Shown here one piece after another: positions 16,615 to 25,940 of a stretch of DNA of 64,000 bases. The first letter of the stretch is position 1; every line of letters starts with the position of its first letter. A program made the translations under genes and the position numbers. The DNA comes from Rhodoligotrophos sp. CJ14. Lineage in GTDB: Bacteria; Pseudomonadota; Alphaproteobacteria; Rhizobiales; Im1. Where the stretch lies: the NCBI RefSeq assembly GCF_038811545.1, contig NZ_CP133319.1, positions 806,001 to 870,000 on the forward strand. Direction: 5' to 3'. Under the pieces are notes generated by a model, which was given only the letters and a program-made list of their open reading frames with translations, did no database searches and was not told where the DNA came from.

Positions 16615-17412
16615 ATGGCCCTGCTTACCCTGCCCGATGGCGATAAGCTCTATTACGAGATCCATGGGTCTGGCCCGCCGCTCTTGCTCATTTCTGGCCT
16701 CACCGGCCTCGCCTCGTTCTGGTCGATGCATATCGATGCGCTCTCAAAGCGCTTCACCGTCGTCACCCATGATCATCGCGGCTGCGGGCAAAGCGCGAAA
16801 CCGCCTTTCGACTACAGCGTCGAGCAGATGGCGGAAGACGTGGTCACTCTGATGGATGGGCTCGGTCTGGAACGCGCCCACGTGGTCGGCCGTTCAACCG
16901 GCGGAGCGATCGGGCAGGTCCTTGCGATTGACCATTCATCGAGGCTGGATCGTCTGGTGATTGCCGCAAGCTGGGCGGGTCCTGACCCCTATTTCGACCT
17001 TCTGTTCGAGATGCGCAGCAAGGTTCTCGCAACCTTTGGCCCCGCCGAATATCTCCGCCAGGCCGCGCTGATCATGCGAACACCCGCCTGGCTCATGCAG
17101 CATCCGCAGGAGGCGGCCATGCCCGACGATGCGACCGTGCGGATGCTGGTCGCTGATGTCGACTGCACCTTGCGCCGTATCGCGGCCATTCGCCGCTTCG
17201 ACCGCCGCCGCGATCTTCATCGCGTCACCACGCCCACACTCATCTCGGCAGCGGCCTGGGACATGGTCACCCCCGTTCACCTGTCCAAAGAATTATCTGA
17301 GCGTATTCCTTCAGCAATCCTCGACATCATTCCGGAAGCCGGGCATTTTTACCCAGTGACCCATGCGAACCAGTTTCGCGCCACCGTCTTATCCTTCATC
17401 GCTGCCCGCTAA
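16615..17412 (+). CDS. alpha/beta hydrolase
   Basis: A 265-residue alpha/beta-fold hydrolase. GGAGG lies four bases before the ATG. The oxyanion region HGSGPPLLLISGLTG, the nucleophile elbow GRSTGGAIG (Ser near residue 92) and the C-terminal catalytic His in PEAGHFYPVTH are visible, with the acidic residue in SAAAWDMVTP. These features resemble the 3-oxoadipate enol-lactonase group, though the substrate cannot be assigned. The next gene starts 28 bases downstream, so it probably shares a transcript with the ThDP enzyme. Confidence 0.88.
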   Translation: MALLTLPDGDKLYYEIHGSGPPLLLISGLTGLASFWSMHIDALSKRFTVVTHDHRGCGQSAKPPFDYSVEQMAEDVVTLMDGLGLERAHVVGRSTGGAIGQVLAIDHSSRLDRLVIAASWAGPDPYFDLLFEMRSKVLATFGPAEYLRQAALIMRTPAWLMQHPQEAAMPDDATVRMLVADVDCTLRRIAAIRRFDRRRDLHRVTTPTLISAAAWDMVTPVHLSKELSERIPSAILDIIPEAGHFYPVTHANQFRATVLSFIAAR

Positions 17413-17440
17413 CCGCGGGCTCATCCAAGAGAAATTCTCG

Positions 17441-19093
17441 ATGCGTGCAGCGGATCTCATTGTCGAGGCCTTAAAGCAGCAAGGCGTCCAGCGGCTGTTC
17501 TGCGTTCCAGGCGAGAGCTATTTGACGCTGCTGGACGCGCTGGTCGATGCCCCGGAGATTGCAACCGTTGCCTGCCGGCATGAATCGGGCGCAGGCTTCA
17601 TGGCCGTGGCCGAGGCGAAGCTGACGGGCAAGCCGGCAGTGTTCATGGTGAGCCGCGGCCCGGGCGCAACCAATGGCTCGATTGCGCTGCATGTCGCCGA
17701 GCAGGATGCCGTGCCCGTCGTTTGCCTCATCGGCCAGGTCTCGCGCGAGGAGCGCACGCGCGGCGCCTTCCAGGAGGTGGACTATACCGAGTTCTTTGGC
17801 TCTATCGCCAAGGGAGTATGGGAAATCTCCGATCCGGAGCGGCTGCCCGAGGTGATGGTGCGTGCCTTTCACCTTGCCGCGAATGGCACCCCCGGCCCGG
17901 TGGTGATCGCCCTTCCCGAGGACGTGCTCGCCGAGCAGGTGCGCACATCGCTGCCCTCTCCCTTTCCCTTGCCGCGCAGCGCGCCCGCCTTGGACCAGGT
18001 CGGTGCCGTTGCCAAGCGCCTGGCGGCAGCCCAGCGGCCCCTGATCATTGCCGGCGCCGCGATCAAGACCGCTGAAGGAATGGCGGCCCTGGCCGAGGTT
18101 GCGGCGCGCCATCAGGTGCCGGTCGCGGTCACTTGGAAAAACCAGGAGGCATTCGACAACACCTCGCCTCTCTATGCCGGCCATCTCGGCTTTGGCGCGC
18201 CGGCCGCCCTCAGAGAGCAGCTCTCCAGGGCGGATCTCCTGATTGCCGTCGGCACCCGGCTCGGCGATGTCGCCACACTGAATTATCAGCTTCCTAGCGC
18301 CCCCGAACCGCGCCAGCCGCTGATCCATGTCTATGCCGATCCCAATGTGATCGGCCGCGTCTTCCGGACCGAACTGGGCATTGCCGCTGATCCCGTGCTG
18401 TTCCTGCAAAGCCTCGCGGCCTCCCCGGCCTCGGTCGCCTCCGACCGGGAGCGCTGGCTCCATGACATCGCGAGCTTCATGAGCACTTATTCCGCCTTTA
18501 CGCCGCGGAATGTGGATGATGGCGTCGACTTCGGCATCGTGGTTCACGCCCTCAGCCAGCAGGCGGCGGAAGATGCGATCCTCATCACCGACAGCGGTAA
18601 TTTCTCGAGCTGGCTGCATCGGCATTGGAAGCTCACGCCGAAAAACACGCTGCTCGGCGCGATCGGTGGCGCCATGGGCTTCGGCGTGCCGGCAGGTGTG
18701 GCCGCCAGCATGATTGCGCCCGATCGGCAGGTGATCGTGCTGGTAGGCGATGGGGGCACCCTCATGACCGGGCAAGAGCTGGCGACCGCGATCGCCATCG
18801 GTGCCCGGCCCAAGCTGTTCATCTCCGATAATGGCAGCTATGGCACCATTCGCACCCATCAGGAGCGCGAATTTCCAGCGCGCGTCTCCGGCACGACGCT
18901 GGCCAGCCCCGACTTTGCCGCCTGGGGCCGCTCATTTGGCGCCGAGGCGATCACCATCGATAAGGGCGATGACGTGATTGCCAAGGTCAGGCAGGCGCTG
19001 GAGACCTCCGCCCCCGTGGTGGTGCATGTGAGATCGAGCCTCGAATCCATTTCCGCCTACACGACCTTGTCCGCACTCCGGGGCGGACGGTAA
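17441..19093 (+). CDS. ThDP-dependent enzyme, acetolactate-synthase-like
   Basis: A 550-residue enzyme with the three-domain layout of acetolactate synthase/benzoylformate decarboxylase relatives. The cofactor-activating Glu48 is in CRHESGAGFM, the central FAD/nucleotide domain runs from about residue 190 to 330, and the C-terminal ThDP/Mg motif is GDGGTLMTGQELATA ending at NGSYG. I chose the ATG at 17441 because the family N-terminus begins MRAADLIVEAL. No small regulatory subunit gene is adjacent, so a catabolic or sulfoacetaldehyde/oxalyl-type role is as likely as branched-chain amino acid synthesis. It directly abuts the convergent NRAMP-like gene. Confidence 0.88.
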   Translation: MRAADLIVEALKQQGVQRLFCVPGESYLTLLDALVDAPEIATVACRHESGAGFMAVAEAKLTGKPAVFMVSRGPGATNGSIALHVAEQDAVPVVCLIGQVSREERTRGAFQEVDYTEFFGSIAKGVWEISDPERLPEVMVRAFHLAANGTPGPVVIALPEDVLAEQVRTSLPSPFPLPRSAPALDQVGAVAKRLAAAQRPLIIAGAAIKTAEGMAALAEVAARHQVPVAVTWKNQEAFDNTSPLYAGHLGFGAPAALREQLSRADLLIAVGTRLGDVATLNYQLPSAPEPRQPLIHVYADPNVIGRVFRTELGIAADPVLFLQSLAASPASVASDRERWLHDIASFMSTYSAFTPRNVDDGVDFGIVVHALSQQAAEDAILITDSGNFSSWLHRHWKLTPKNTLLGAIGGAMGFGVPAGVAASMIAPDRQVIVLVGDGGTLMTGQELATAIAIGARPKLFISDNGSYGTIRTHQEREFPARVSGTTLASPDFAAWGRSFGAEAITIDKGDDVIAKVRQALETSAPVVVHVRSSLESISAYTTLSALRGGR

Positions 19094-20395
19094 TCAGATG
19101 AACCAAGTCGCGACGAGCCCCAGGCTCGCGAGGAAAATTGCGGCCGTTGTGATCCAGCCAAGCGCGTTAAGTCCAGGACCATTGACCTGATGCCCCATGA
19201 TCTTGCGGTTATTGGTCATGAGCATGATCAGCAGCAGCAGCGGTGGCGTCGAGAAGCCCTGGACGATGCCGGACCACACCAGCGCCTTCATCGGATTGAA
19301 GCCGAGAAAGTTCAACGCCACCGCGATGAGCGTAAAGGCGCCGACCGCGAGATAGAATTTGCGCGCCTCTGCGAATTTCGCATGCAGGCTGTGACGCCAG
19401 CCAAGGGCCTGGGCAAGGTCGTAGGCGGCACCTGTGGTCATCACCGGCACCGCCAAAAACCCCACCCCGATCACCCCGGCGGCAAAGAGGATGCCGGCTG
19501 CATCGCCCGCGATGGGGCGCAGCGCCTCGGCCGCCTGCGCCGCTGTTTCGATATCGCTCTGCCCATGGGTATAGAGGGTCGATCCCGTGGACAGGATGAT
19601 GAAATACATGACCAGATTCGAGAACATCATCCCGATGATGATGTCGCGGCGGCTGCGGCGCAGCTCCTGCCGTGTCGCCCCCTTGCGCTCCTGCACAGTG
19701 GTCCGCCCCTTGGCAATCTCTTCCTCGACCTCCTCATTCGACTGCCAGGTATAGAGATAGGCCGAGAGCGTTGTTCCGATGATGGCAACAAGGATCGACA
19801 GAAACTCCTTGTTGAAATGGATGGTCGGGACCAGCGTGCCCCTGAGCACCGCAGCCCCATCCGGATTGGCAAGAACCGCCGAGCCCGCATAGGCCAGCAG
19901 CGCAAGCGCCAGCCATCGGAATATAGTCCTGATCAGCAGGTATGAGCCGTAGATCTGCAGGGCAAAGATCACCAGCGCGATGCACACCACGATGATCGGC
20001 ACGTCAACGGCAACGAACAAATTGATCGCCGCTGCCATGCCGCCGAGATCCGCAGCCGCCTCGATCGTATTTCCAATGAGGACGCCCACGAGAACCGACC
20101 AGAGCAGCCAGCGGGGGTAATGATCCTTGATCACGTGGAAAAGGCCGCGGCCAGAGACCTGGCCGAGCTTCGAGGAGAGATAGACCACCGCGAACATCAT
20201 CGGCAGTGTGACCGGGGCGGTCCACAGGATATCGGGTCCAAACCGCGCGCCGGCGCTGGCATAGGTGCCGATCGCGGAGGGATCATCATCGGCAGCCCCG
20301 GTGATCAGCCCCAGGCCCAGGGCGCGGCCAATGCTGCCATTATCCTTCGATTTTGCGCACTGATCGAGCTGCGCGGATGACTTGCTCTCCGTCAT
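19094..20395 (-). CDS. NRAMP-like divalent metal transporter with altered metal motifs
   Basis: A 433-residue membrane protein with about eleven hydrophobic segments and overall NRAMP/SLC11 layout. The TM1 motif, DPGN in manganese transporters, reads DDPS here (Asp37-Ser40), and the TM6 metal motif MPH is replaced by Ser-Ala-Tyr at 211-213 within IIGTTLSAYLYTW. The Met known to favour Mn and Fe over Mg and Ca is therefore missing. It belongs to the divergent NRAMP-related branch, and Mg or another ion is more likely than Mn. The ATG at 20395 is preferred over a TTG at 20437. It is convergent with the ThDP enzyme, stops adjacent. Confidence 0.85.
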   Translation of the reverse strand: MTESKSSAQLDQCAKSKDNGSIGRALGLGLITGAADDDPSAIGTYASAGARFGPDILWTAPVTLPMMFAVVYLSSKLGQVSGRGLFHVIKDHYPRWLLWSVLVGVLIGNTIEAAADLGGMAAAINLFVAVDVPIIVVCIALVIFALQIYGSYLLIRTIFRWLALALLAYAGSAVLANPDGAAVLRGTLVPTIHFNKEFLSILVAIIGTTLSAYLYTWQSNEEVEEEIAKGRTTVQERKGATRQELRRSRRDIIIGMMFSNLVMYFIILSTGSTLYTHGQSDIETAAQAAEALRPIAGDAAGILFAAGVIGVGFLAVPVMTTGAAYDLAQALGWRHSLHAKFAEARKFYLAVGAFTLIAVALNFLGFNPMKALVWSGIVQGFSTPPLLLLIMLMTNNRKIMGHQVNGPGLNALGWITTAAIFLASLGLVATWFI

Positions 20396-20565
20396 TCGCG
20401 GCCCAGGACTGGTGGGCGCCGCGTTCTCAAATCCCAATGCCGCATGTTTTAGGCTCCGGCCGAGATGCAGGCTCTCAACGGCCGGACTGGTTCATAAGTT
20501 CCTCGTTGGAAATGCAAACTGCCATCGAGGGCCAAGCGCGGGAGAGGCGGATGGCGCACCGCCCA

Positions 20566-21915
20566 TCAGACATTGAGCAGCAGAAACTCGCGCTCCCATG
20601 AGGAGATGACCGTGCGGTACTGCTGCATTTCATATTCCTTGACGTCCTGGAAGGCCTCGACGAAGCGCTCACCGAACACCTGCTTCAACGGCTTGGTGTA
20701 GTTGAGCTTGGAGAGTGCCTCTTCCAGATGCAGCGGCAGCGTATGCGCATAGCGATACGCGCTGCCTTCGACCGGCGGCGTCGGCTCGAGTTCCTCCACC
20801 ATGCCGAGATAGCCGCAGGCAAGCGATGCGGCGATGGCGAGATAAGGATTGGCGTCCGCTCCCGGCACCCGGTTCTCGACGCGCATATTGTTCACGTCCG
20901 ATGTGGGCACCCGGAAGCTCACGGTCCGGTTGTCGAGGCCCCAATGCACATTGGTCGGTGCGTCCGAATCCGGCACCAGCCTGCGATAGGAATTGACGTT
21001 CGGCGCACAAAACGGCATGGCCGCGCCGAGATAGCGCTGTAGACCACCGATATGGTGGAGCAAGAGGTCCGAAGGCTCGCCCGATTCGGTCGAGAACAGG
21101 TTCTTGCCCGTTTTCGCGTCCACCACCGATTGATGGAGATGCATGGACGAGCCCGGCTCCTTTTCATGCGGCTTGGCCATGAAGGTCGCATACATCTCGT
21201 GCTTGAGCGCAGCCTGCCGCACCGTGCGCTTGAACAGGAATACCTGATCCGCCAGGAGCAGCGGATCCCCGTGGTTGAAGTTCATCTCGAGCTGTGCCGG
21301 ACCGCTTTCATGGCTGAGCGTATCGAGATCGATATTCTGTGCCTCGCACCAGTCATAGATGTCTTCGACAACCGGATCGAAATCATTGGCGGCATCGATG
21401 CCGTAGGCCTGGCCGAATGCCTCCTGCCGCCCGGAACGCCCGACCGGCGGCTCCAGTGGATAGTCCGGATCGAGATTGCGCTTGACCAGATAGAATTCGA
21501 GCTCCGGCGCGACCACCGGCTTCCAGCCGCGCTCCTTGTAGAGTTCGATCACCCGCTTCAGCACGAAGCGCGGCGCCATCTCCACCGGCCGGTCATCGAG
21601 ATAGAAGCAGTCGCAGATCACCTCGGCCGTGGGCTCGCTATACCAGGGCACCACGCGCAGGGTCGCCATGTCTGGCTTGAGATACATATCGATTGCCGCG
21701 TCGTCGAACGCATCGGTTTCCCAGACATAGCGTCCGGTAACCGTAAGGCTGAAGACCTCTTCGGGCACCCGCAGGCCGCGGCTGGGTGAACCCTTTATAA
21801 ACTTGGTGGCTGGCAGAATCTTGCCGCGCGCCGTACCGGACATGTCAGCCAGCAAGCATTCGACCTCATCGATTTTGCGCGAACGTAGCCACTCTTCGAA
21901 ATTCTCGGATGCCAT
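20566..21915 (-). CDS. puuA: glutamine synthetase family protein (gamma-glutamylpolyamine synthetase-like)
   Basis: A 449-residue member of the glutamine synthetase superfamily. Motifs seen include ELEFYLVKRN (metal-site Glu), ESGPAQLEMNFNHGD, GSSMHLHQS, PNVNSYRRLVPD and NRTVSFRVP. Size and pattern fit PuuA-type gamma-glutamylputrescine synthetases rather than the nitrogen-assimilating GlnA. It would ligate glutamate to putrescine or another amine using ATP. The start at 21915 (MASENFEEWLRS) is the family-like N-terminus; an upstream extension to 22191 is not. It is divergent from a second ligase of the same family, sharing a 175-base control region. Confidence 0.87.
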   Translation of the reverse strand: MASENFEEWLRSRKIDEVECLLADMSGTARGKILPATKFIKGSPSRGLRVPEEVFSLTVTGRYVWETDAFDDAAIDMYLKPDMATLRVVPWYSEPTAEVICDCFYLDDRPVEMAPRFVLKRVIELYKERGWKPVVAPELEFYLVKRNLDPDYPLEPPVGRSGRQEAFGQAYGIDAANDFDPVVEDIYDWCEAQNIDLDTLSHESGPAQLEMNFNHGDPLLLADQVFLFKRTVRQAALKHEMYATFMAKPHEKEPGSSMHLHQSVVDAKTGKNLFSTESGEPSDLLLHHIGGLQRYLGAAMPFCAPNVNSYRRLVPDSDAPTNVHWGLDNRTVSFRVPTSDVNNMRVENRVPGADANPYLAIAASLACGYLGMVEELEPTPPVEGSAYRYAHTLPLHLEEALSKLNYTKPLKQVFGERFVEAFQDVKEYEMQQYRTVISSWEREFLLLNV

Positions 21916-22090
21916 GAGAACCGCTCGTTGGAGGACGTCGGAAGGCAGCCCAGCGCCCATTGGATGGCGTTCGGGCCATGAATGAAGGATAAGCCGGTTG
22001 CTTGACGAAAGGAACCGACATCTAAAGAATGAACTCAGGTGGTTTATCGGGTCTTCCCGGACCGCCTTGGGGAAACAATGCAAGGCTATC

Positions 22091-23482
22091 ATGCTAAAGC
22101 AAAGCGCCGGCGTAACCGAAGCGGAGAGCTTTCTGGTTGCGCATCCGGATATTGTTGCCGTGGACATGCTCGTCCCGGACATGAACGGCATTTTACGAGG
22201 AAAGCAACTGGCTCGCGACTATCTGGGCAAGCTTTATAACCATGAAGGTGTTCGCCTGCCCGGCTCAATTTACCTTCTCGATTCGACGGGCCAGAACGTC
22301 ACCACCTATGACTACGGCACCCGCGATGGCGATCCCGATTATTTCTGCTTCGCCGTGCCCGAGACCTTGGCTCCCGTACCCTGGAGCAAGCGCCCGACCG
22401 GCCAAGTCCTCGCCTCCATGTATCAAGGCAACGGCACGCCTTTCTTCGCCGACCCGCGCCATGTGCTGAGCGCCGTCATCGAGCGCCTGGCCGAGCTGCG
22501 CCTGAAGCCGACGATCGCGATCGAATATGAGTTCTACCTGCTCGATGGCGAGGCTGCCGCTCGCGACGAGATCAGGCCTGCCGCATCGCCGAGCTCCGCC
22601 TTTCGCGCCCACCAGACCAATGTCTATGGCGTCGATGATCTCTATGAGTTCGAGGAATTGCTGTCCGACATTCACGCCGCCTGTCAGCTGCAGTCCTTGC
22701 CAGCCGAGACCTTCGTGTCGGAATACGCAGCCGGGCAGTTCGAGATCAACCTGCATCATTGCGAGGACGCGCTTAAGGCCTGCGACCAAGCCATTTTGCT
22801 AGAGCGCTGCATCAAGCAGATGGCGCGCCACCACGGGCTTGTCGCAACCTTCATGGCCAAGCCCTTTGCCGAGCAGGCGGGCTCCGGCCTCCATGTTCAT
22901 GTGAGCATGCTCGATGAAAACGGGCGCAACGTGTTCGGTGGCCCCATCGATACGCGTATTGGCCGGCCAGTGAGCGACACCATGCGGCATGCGATCGGCG
23001 GCCTCATTGCCGCCATGCCGGAATCCATGGCCCTGTTTGCCCCCAATGCCAATTCCTATCGGCGCCTGCGCCCCGGCACCTATGCGCCCACCCGCGCCAA
23101 TTGGGGCGGCGATAACCGGACCGTATCGCTGCGCCTCCCCGGTCAGGACGAGAAATCCGCGCGGATCGAGCACCGGGTTGCAGGAGCCGACGCCAATCCC
23201 TATCTGGTAACTGCCGCCGTGCTTGCCGGCATCCATTATGGCATCGTCAATGAGATCGAGCCGCCCGCGCCGGTGGTCGGCGATGCCTATGCGCAACATG
23301 CCCTGGAGATGCCCGTGCGCTGGTCGCGTGCGCTTGATGTGTTTCATCAGGGCAGCATCATCCGCTCCTATCTCGGCGACCGCTATACGGACGCCTTTGC
23401 AACCGCTCGTCGCTTCGAATGCGAGAACTTCCACTACCAAATTCAGCCGCTCGATTATCAGTGGTATCTGAGAAACGTGTGA
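22091..23482 (+). CDS. second glutamine synthetase family protein (gamma-glutamylpolyamine synthetase-like)
   Basis: A 463-residue paralogue of the divergent ligase, with IEYEFYLLDG, EYAAGQFEINLHHC, GSGLHVHVSM, PNANSYRRLRPG and NRTVSLRLPG in the expected order. The N-terminus (SFLVAHPDIVAVDMLVPDMNGILRGK) matches the PuuA-type subgroup. The start at 22091 is chosen because the earlier in-frame residues do not fit the family. Its stop overlaps the next gene at GTGA, coupling it to a PuuB-like oxidase, so this copy is the one most directly tied to gamma-glutamylputrescine oxidation. Confidence 0.87.
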   Translation: MLKQSAGVTEAESFLVAHPDIVAVDMLVPDMNGILRGKQLARDYLGKLYNHEGVRLPGSIYLLDSTGQNVTTYDYGTRDGDPDYFCFAVPETLAPVPWSKRPTGQVLASMYQGNGTPFFADPRHVLSAVIERLAELRLKPTIAIEYEFYLLDGEAAARDEIRPAASPSSAFRAHQTNVYGVDDLYEFEELLSDIHAACQLQSLPAETFVSEYAAGQFEINLHHCEDALKACDQAILLERCIKQMARHHGLVATFMAKPFAEQAGSGLHVHVSMLDENGRNVFGGPIDTRIGRPVSDTMRHAIGGLIAAMPESMALFAPNANSYRRLRPGTYAPTRANWGGDNRTVSLRLPGQDEKSARIEHRVAGADANPYLVTAAVLAGIHYGIVNEIEPPAPVVGDAYAQHALEMPVRWSRALDVFHQGSIIRSYLGDRYTDAFATARRFECENFHYQIQPLDYQWYLRNV

Positions 23483-24792
23483 CCCGCCCGAAACCTCTTG
23501 ACCGAGCGGACCCTGCGGCCGAGGCGGTACGGCCGCTCACCTATTATCACGCGACCGCGAACGCTCATAAGGCGCGTGCTCGTCTGCAGGGTGAGCACCA
23601 GGCGGATGTCTGTGTCATCGGCGGCGGCTTTACCGGCCTGTCCGCCGCCTACGAGCTCGCAAATCGAGGCTTCCGGGTGATTTTGCTGGAGGCGGCAAGC
23701 ATCGGCTGGGGCGCCTCGGGGCGCAACGGCGGGCAGATCTGCACGGGTTTCTCGAGCGGCATGGCGAGGATCGCAGCACAGCTTGGCCGTGAGGATGCTC
23801 AGCGCTGCTTCCGCATCGCCGAAGAAGGCAAGGTGATGATTGCCTCCAACATCGCCGAGCATGGCATCGCCTGCGATCTGCAATGGGGCTATCTGCATGT
23901 GGCGCCCAAGCCCTCGGCAATGGACGACCTCAAGGAAATGCAGGAGGAGTTCGACGCCTACGGCTATGGCGGCACCGAACTCATCGATCGCGATGCCCTG
24001 ATGGCGCGCCTTCAGACCAGTGCCTATCACGGCGCTCTTCGCGAAGCGCGCGCTGGCCATTTCCACCCGCTGAATTACTGCCTCGGCATGGCGGATGCCT
24101 GCGAGGAGTCCGGCGTTGCCATTTTCGAGGACTCGAGAGCCTTGGCGGTCGAGGACGGGGCGCGGCCGAAGGTGATGACGGCCCAAGGCAGCGTCTCCGC
24201 CAAATTCGTTGTCGCTGCCGGCAGCGCCTATTTGGGTGGGCTCATTCCCGCCATCCGCCGCAAGATCATGCCGGTGGGCAGCTTTGTCATTGCCACCGAG
24301 CCGCTTCCCGATGACGTCGCTTCCAACCTCATTCGCGACGATGAGGCGGTTGCCGACACCAATTTCGTGCTCGACTATTTCCGCATGACCGCTGATCGCC
24401 GGCTGCTCTTTGGCGGCCGTTGCGCCTATTCCGGCTTCATTCCGAATAATGTCGAGCCCTGGATGCGGCCGCGGTTGCGCCGGATTTTCCCCCAGCTTGC
24501 CGATGTGAAGATCGACTATGGCTGGGGCGGCTTCATCGATATCACCATGAACCGCATCCCCGATATCGGGAGGGTGCAGGACACCATCTACTACGCGCAA
24601 GGTTTTTCCGGACAGGGTGTGGTCGTCGGCACCGTCTGCGGCCGACTGCTCGCGGAGGCGATCGCCGGCCAGGCGAACCGCTTCGACCTCCTGGCGCGCA
24701 TTCGCCACACTCCCTTCCCGGGCGGTGTGGCCCGCACGCCCCTCCTGGTTTTGGCGATGATGTGGTACCGGCTGCGGGATGCGATCAGTTAG
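23479..24792 (+). CDS. puuB: FAD-dependent gamma-glutamylputrescine oxidoreductase-like protein
   Basis: A 437-residue DAO-family flavoprotein. The FAD motif VIGGGFTGLSAAYELANRG begins near residue 42 and is followed by GWGASGRNGGQ, as in E. coli PuuB; the C-terminal YYAQGFSGQGVVVG region and PFPGG are also shared. It would oxidise gamma-glutamylputrescine to the aldehyde and hydrogen peroxide. I prefer the GTG at 23479, which forms a four-base GTGA overlap with the preceding gene; starts at 23419 or 23461 would overlap much more. The aldehyde dehydrogenase and hydrolase that complete the pathway are not in this window. Confidence 0.87.
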   Translation: MTRPKPLDRADPAAEAVRPLTYYHATANAHKARARLQGEHQADVCVIGGGFTGLSAAYELANRGFRVILLEAASIGWGASGRNGGQICTGFSSGMARIAAQLGREDAQRCFRIAEEGKVMIASNIAEHGIACDLQWGYLHVAPKPSAMDDLKEMQEEFDAYGYGGTELIDRDALMARLQTSAYHGALREARAGHFHPLNYCLGMADACEESGVAIFEDSRALAVEDGARPKVMTAQGSVSAKFVVAAGSAYLGGLIPAIRRKIMPVGSFVIATEPLPDDVASNLIRDDEAVADTNFVLDYFRMTADRRLLFGGRCAYSGFIPNNVEPWMRPRLRRIFPQLADVKIDYGWGGFIDITMNRIPDIGRVQDTIYYAQGFSGQGVVVGTVCGRLLAEAIAGQANRFDLLARIRHTPFPGGVARTPLLVLAMMWYRLRDAIS

Positions 24793-24809
24793 AGCCTGTT
24801 TGACCGAAC

Positions 24810-25799
24810 CTAGTCGCTAACCGGTATTCCCCGCGCGCCCTTCTGATAGGCCCTGAGGCAGAGATATTCGAGCGCGATCAAGGCTGCGGCATTGGCCGTG
24901 ATCTCCGAGCTGTCGAAGGGTGGCGATACCTCGACGAGATCGGCGCCGATGAATTTGATCGAGGTGAGTTTACGCAGGATCGCCAGCGCCTGATAGCTCG
25001 ACAAGCCCCCTGGCACCGGCGTGCCCGTTCCCGGCGCGAAGGCCGGATCGAGAAAATCGATGTCGAAGGAGAGATAGGCGGGCGCGTCCCCGACCACATT
25101 GGTGATCACCTCGGCGATTTCCTGTGGCGAGGATTGGTGGATCTCATCCGCATACATCACCCTGATCCCATGGTTTTTCTCCCCATGATAGGTGGTGCGG
25201 ATGCCAAGCTGCACCGAGCGGGCCGGATCGATGAGCTCATCGCGGATCGCATAGCCGAACATGGTGCCATGATCGATGCGTCCGCCCAGATCCGGCTCGA
25301 CATCGCGGTGAGCATCGAACTGGATGAGCGCCAAGGGCCCGTGCTTGGCCGCATGCGCCTTGAGCAGCGGATAGCTGATGAAATGATCCCCGCCAAGGGT
25401 CAGCATCTCCGCCCCGCCCGCCAGGATGGTGCGGGCATGGGTCTCGATCGCCTCCGGGATCTGTGCCTGCACACCCCAATCGAACCAGCAATCGCCATAA
25501 TCGACCACGGCGAGGGTGTCGAACGGATCGAACATCCAGGGCCAGACCGGGCCCCAGGCATGCTGCACCGAGGCGCGGCGGATCGCTTCCGGCGCGAAGC
25601 GCGTTCCGGGGCGATTGGTGACCGACTGATCGAACGGCACCCCGCTCACCGCGATATCAACGCCTGCAAGATCGCGCGTATATTTCCGCCGCATGAATGA
25701 GCGCGCGCCGGAATAGGACGGCTCGAGATTGGTGCCATAGAGGCTCATCCGCCGGAAGGCCTCATCCCCTGGTACCGCCATCGCCTTATCGTCACTCAC
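24810..25799 (-). CDS. speB: agmatinase (ureohydrolase family)
   Basis: A 329-residue arginase-family enzyme. Manganese-site motifs are present: GGDHFISYP, DAHRDVEP and SFDIDFLDPAFAPGTGTPVPGG. Agmatinase converts agmatine to putrescine and urea, which suits the polyamine genes around it; guanidinobutyrase or guanidinopropionase activity cannot be excluded. The start is taken as the GTG at 25799 because a perfect AGGAGG lies eight bases upstream; ATGs at 25817 and 25844 lack such a site. It converges with the PuuB-like gene, leaving 17 bases. Confidence 0.88.
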   Translation of the reverse strand: MSDDKAMAVPGDEAFRRMSLYGTNLEPSYSGARSFMRRKYTRDLAGVDIAVSGVPFDQSVTNRPGTRFAPEAIRRASVQHAWGPVWPWMFDPFDTLAVVDYGDCWFDWGVQAQIPEAIETHARTILAGGAEMLTLGGDHFISYPLLKAHAAKHGPLALIQFDAHRDVEPDLGGRIDHGTMFGYAIRDELIDPARSVQLGIRTTYHGEKNHGIRVMYADEIHQSSPQEIAEVITNVVGDAPAYLSFDIDFLDPAFAPGTGTPVPGGLSSYQALAILRKLTSIKFIGADLVEVSPPFDSSEITANAAALIALEYLCLRAYQKGARGIPVSD

Positions 25800-25940
25800 C
25801 TGGTTTGCCTCCTGCATCTCTGGCAATCGCCATCCCGCCATCATTCAAGCCAACGGGGCCGCAATCCTGTCACTCATTTTCCCTCTGCATGCTCCAGGGG
25901 CTCAGCCATTTCAGTCCATTGCTTGCCCCTGGTGAACATC

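Noticed and set aside
15327-16616. 429-residue open frame on the minus strand
   Set aside because: Antisense shadow of ald in high-GC DNA; His/Arg/Gly-rich composition and no motifs.
17471-18859. 462-residue open frame on the minus strand
   Set aside because: Antisense shadow of the ThDP enzyme, with no recognisable domain.
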